NCBI GenBank assembly: GCA_029259605.1
Contig: JAJDEV010000135.1
Coordinates: forward strand, 1-64,000
Reading direction: 5' to 3'
DNA from: Planctomycetota bacterium
GTDB taxonomy: Bacteria > Planctomycetota > UBA1135 > GCA-002686595
Length of the DNA: 64,000 nucleotides
In this document: positions 61,309-64,000 of the stretch, in pieces
How the letters are laid out: each line of letters begins with the position of its first letter
Position numbering within the stretch: the first letter of the stretch is position 1
The notes under the pieces: generated by a model
Databases searched by the model: none
What the model was told of the DNA's origin: nothing
The model's input: only the letters and a program-made list of their open reading frames with translations
Position numbers and translations under genes: made by a program

Positions 61309-61337
61309 TGCGCGTCTACCAATTCCGCCACTCCCGC
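61253..61337 (-). tRNA. tRNA-Leu(UAG)
   Basis: 85 nucleotides including an encoded CCA. The acceptor stem GCGGGAG pairs with CTCCCGC, and the A discriminator is typical of tRNA-Leu. The anticodon stem CAGGA/TCCTG encloses TTTAGGT with anticodon TAG (reads CUA). A long variable arm (TGCCGCAAGGCG) marks a class II tRNA. The T-arm GGGGTTCGAGTCCCC is perfect. It is the integration target of the island. Confidence 0.96.
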
Positions 61338-61415
61338 GTGCGTGACGGGCCGAGCTTAGCTCGACGCGTTCGATCCGTCTCGTTCCGAGCGCGTGTCCGT
61401 GGCGCGGGCCGGTGC

Positions 61416-64000
61416 TCACTCGCCCTCGATCAACGCGTGCGCCTCCGCTTGCAGCTGGTCGACTAGGCGTGCCCAGAGCTCGTCCTGGCTCGAGTTGCCG
61501 AACTGCACCTGGATGCGGTCCGCGCGGGTGAGCGCTTGGGCGGCTGCTGTTGCGTCGCCGAGGCTGTGGAGCGCCATCGCGTGGAAGTATGCGGCGGGGC
61601 GGCGCAGACCTCCGAGGGCGAGCTGGGCGGTCAGTTCGAGCACGTCGCGCGCCTCGTCGAAGCGGCCCGCGCGATAGAGAGCGGCGCCGAGCGGTTCCAT
61701 GCAGGCCGGTACGTCCGGCGCGAGGGCGCAGGCGCGTTCGGCAGCCGCCACCGCTTCCTCGGGGTTGCGTAGGGTCGTGTCGGGGCAGGTCGACAGGGCC
61801 CACGAGAAGTCGGCCAGCGCGAACGCGTTACCGTCCGCGCGGCGCGCGCCCTCGCGCATGGAGTCGATGGCTTCGGCGTGCTCGCCGATCATCGACAGGC
61901 TCATGCCGAGTTCCCACCAAAGCTCGGGTGGAGCGTCGGTTCGGGAGCGCGTGAACTCGCGCGCGATCTCGACCGCGCCACGGTAGTTTTGGCGTTCGCG
62001 CAGGAGCGGTACGAGCGCAACGCGTGCGGCGGGCTCGTGGATGCGCGCGCGCAGGAGCATCTCCAAACGGTCCAGCGCGCCCGCGTGCCGCCCGATGCGA
62101 AAGCCGCGCGCGAGGGTGGCAATGGGATCGCCGAGTCGCTCTTCACCGTCGGACGCGTTGGCCACGTCGAGCGCGGCGTCGAGCGCCTGAAGCGCTTGCT
62201 CTTCTCGATCGAGCGCGGCCAGAACGCCGGCGCGGAAGATCCTCGTCGCCACCGAATCGGGCCGGATCGACTCGCACGCCGTCATGTACGGCAGCGCTTC
62301 CCACAGGTCGCCGCCGGAGAACACGTGGAAGATGCCGAAGAGCAGGTTCACGCGCAGGTCGTCCGGATAGTTGGCGCGCGTGGCGGAGAGGATCGTCTCC
62401 ATGTTGAAAATCTGGTTCCGACTGAAGATCCGGAACAAGAGCAACGTGGAGTCGGGCGTCGCGTGAAGTGCCTGCGGCGACGCGAGCACGCTCCGGATCG
62501 CCTCGCGATCGTTCGAGACGAGCAGCGCGCGCATCTGCGATCGGAACGGATCGGGATCGATGCGATCGGCGACCGGGATCAAGCGTTCGAACGTGTCGAG
62601 GTTCGAGACCATGCTCCACCCGTCGAGGTATCCGCCGATGGTCACGCCGGTGCCGGACGCGGCGCCGAAGCCGAGCGCCTCGAGGCGTTCGACGGCCTCC
62701 GAGGGAGGCAGCGCGAGGACATCGACGCCGAGCGCGTCGAACGCGGCCTCGTAGGTGTGCGCGAGTTCGAGCGTGGCGGCCGTTCCGCTCATGAGCGCGC
62801 TCGGCGAACTCGCGATCGCGTCCATCGCCGTCGTGAACGCGGCGACGCGCTCCCGCTTGTCGAGATCCGCGACGAACGCGTCGCGCTCCTCTTCGATCTC
62901 GCGCGCGAGCGCGTCGATCTCGTCCTTCTTCTCGAGTTCGTTCGTTGTCGCGATCGCTTGCGCGCGAACGGCTGACGCGTAGGCGAGGTTCCACGACGCG
63001 AGGTCCTGCGTCTTGCGCGCTTGGTCGCGCAACGAGGTCGCCGCGAAACGCGCGTCGCGTGCGTCGGCCGCGATCCCGAACGTGCGCTGCAGCTCCTGCG
63101 CCTTGTTCCACTCGTTGTAGGCGACGCCGCCGCCGCCGAAGAGCAGGACGATCGCGACGATCAAGCTCCACAACCACTTGGCACGGCGCTGCACGGCGGC
63201 GCTCACTTCGGCGCGCCGCGCGCGGTCCTCGGTCGAGTCGATGTACTTGCGAACGCGCTCGGCCAGGATCTCGGCGTTGCGCGGCCGCGCGAGCTGGCTG
63301 GGCATCAGGCACTGCTTGGCGAGGTCGATGAGCTCGGGCGCGGCGCCGCTCGCTTCCAGACGCGACGTCGCGTCGTCCACGTTCGCGTTGGCCGCGCTCG
63401 TGATCGCGTCGTCGAAGTCGCCGGGGTACGGCGGCAGACCGGTCAGGATCTCGCACAGGATCGCGCCGAGCGAGAAGACGTCGGAGCGTTCGTCGAGCTT
63501 GTCGACGCGACCGGAAGCCTGCTCGGGAGGCATGTACGCCGGCGTGCCCATGACCGATCCGGCGACCGAGTGCGAACTGCCGGAGCGCGGCTCACCGCTG
63601 CGCACCGTGTCGAGCACCGTGCGTTCGGCGTGGTCGCGCCGCGCGCGCTTCTCGTCGGCGTTGCCGCCGCGCGTCAGCACCTTGGCCAAACCCCAATCGA
63701 CCACCTGCACCTCGCCGAAGGCGCCGACCATCACGTTCGACGGCTTCAGGTCGCGGTGGATCACGCCGCGCGAGTGCGCGTACGCCATCGTCTGGCACAT
63801 GGACTCGAAGATGTCGACGAGCCGCGCGCGATCCTCGTCCGGATTCGCGCGCGCGCTGAACAGCGCGGCGAGCGTCTTGCCCTTCACGAGCTTCATCGTG
63901 AAGTACGGCCGCTCGTCCGCCATCAGCCCCAGCTCGTACACGGGCACGATGCCCGGATGCTGGAGCTGCCCGCCGATCTGCGCCTCCTCGACGAAACGCT
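61416..64000 (-). CDS. Ser/Thr protein kinase with TPR-like tail (N-terminus beyond window)
   Basis: About 861 C-terminal residues; the frame continues past 64,000 ([20 protein letters not shown] at the edge), so the P-loop and VAIK Lys are not visible. Present are [23 protein letters not shown] (DWG instead of DFG, common in this type), [13 protein letters not shown] and [19 protein letters not shown] membrane helix ([19 protein letters not shown]) and a long tail with TPR-like units ([35 protein letters not shown]) follow. A stand-alone methionine at 63947 is internal and not the start. It is the first chromosomal gene after the tRNA-Leu. Confidence 0.93.
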   Translation of the reverse strand, partial: RFVEEAQIGGQLQHPGIVPVYELGLMADERPYFTMKLVKGKTLAALFSARANPDEDRARLVDIFESMCQTMAYAHSRGVIHRDLKPSNVMVGAFGEVQVVDWGLAKVLTRGGNADEKRARRDHAERTVLDTVRSGEPRSGSSHSVAGSVMGTPAYMPPEQASGRVDKLDERSDVFSLGAILCEILTGLPPYPGDFDDAITSAANANVDDATSRLEASGAAPELIDLAKQCLMPSQLARPRNAEILAERVRKYIDSTEDRARRAEVSAAVQRRAKWLWSLIVAIVLLFGGGGVAYNEWNKAQELQRTFGIAADARDARFAATSLRDQARKTQDLASWNLAYASAVRAQAIATTNELEKKDEIDALAREIEEERDAFVADLDKRERVAAFTTAMDAIASSPSALMSGTAATLELAHTYEAAFDALGVDVLALPPSEAVERLEALGFGAASGTGVTIGGYLDGWSMVSNLDTFERLIPVADRIDPDPFRSQMRALLVSNDREAIRSVLASPQALHATPDSTLLLFRIFSRNQIFNMETILSATRANYPDDLRVNLLFGIFHVFSGGDLWEALPYMTACESIRPDSVATRIFRAGVLAALDREEQALQALDAALDVANASDGEERLGDPIATLARGFRIGRHAGALDRLEMLLRARIHEPAARVALVPLLRERQNYRGAVEIAREFTRSRTDAPPELWWELGMSLSMIGEHAEAIDSMREGARRADGNAFALADFSWALSTCPDTTLRNPEEAVAAAERACALAPDVPACMEPLGAALYRAGRFDEARDVLELTAQLALGGLRRPAAYFHAMALHSLGDATAAAQALTRADRIQVQFGNSSQDELWARLVDQLQAEAHALIEGE

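Noticed and set aside
60779-61331. Minus-strand frames of 95 and 171 codons through the tRNA-Leu
   Set aside because: They translate the tRNA itself (PQGVGVRVPSPAP-type peptide), a well-known artefact.
1-64000. CRISPR arrays, rRNA operons and replication origins
   Set aside because: No regularly spaced identical repeats of CRISPR size, no rRNA-like blocks and no DnaA-box clusters were seen.

Overview
The window is high-GC bacterial chromosome. It carries several Hanks-type Ser/Thr kinases with a membrane segment and TPR tails, each near an ECF sigma factor. It also has YadA-head-like surface proteins, a PQQ-like propeller protein and exosortase-like membrane proteins. This mix is most like Planctomycetota; Myxococcota or another large-genome Gram-negative phylum cannot be excluded. 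No species is claimed.

Layout. (1) 1-12,526: a compact minus-strand block. A complete lipid A aminoarabinose set (arnB, arnC, arnA, arnD, arnT, each overlapping or within about 20 bp of the next) continues into an SGNH-like protein, an MBOAT O-acyltransferase and a GT-C-like membrane glycosyltransferase. A 1-Cys peroxiredoxin and the start of a MASE1 protein follow. (2) 12,527-18,828: a PepSY-like secreted protein, a possible TIR-like membrane protein, a 127-bp MITE-like element, a Cys-rich exported protein and three paralogous repeat proteins with YadA/Hep_Hag-like motifs. (3) 18,825-25,227: two kinase/ECF-sigma pairs, one divergent and one translationally coupled. (4) 25,234-31,235: a PQQ propeller, a DJ-1/PfpI-like protein lacking its nucleophile, an M61-like peptidase, a Kup potassium transporter and a SpoIIAA/STAS-like protein.

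(5) 31,341-61,308: a 30-kb genomic island in the 3' end of tRNA-Leu(UAG). Its ends are a 56-bp direct repeat with one mismatch, and a tyrosine integrase lies beside the left end. A 21-bp pair of 9-bp direct repeats sits just inside both ends and is probably an integrase arm site. The cargo is a mosaic: an isolated PD-(D/E)XK-like fragment, a lysine-rich histone-like protein, DUF2513, a large PHP plus SMC-like ATPase (TrlF-like), a decayed type I restriction (HsdR) tail and a 5' half of tRNA-Arg. A less GC-rich four-gene operon of unknown function (PhnD-like sensor, unknown protein, multi-pass membrane protein, small protein) follows. Then come HNH and HEPN-like genes, a pentapeptide protein, DUF2958, a second unusual tyrosine recombinase and a PcfJ-like protein. 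The right part is a tight cluster of secreted and membrane proteins: a Cys-repeat protein, two paralogous exosortase-like/GATase-like fusions and two anchored beta-domain proteins. (6) 61,416-64,000: the C-terminal part of another kinase-TPR protein, cut by the window edge.

The best candidates for undescribed systems are the 38.3-42.2 kb operon and the 51.1-60.8 kb exosortase-like cluster. All family assignments were made by reading motifs, without database searches.
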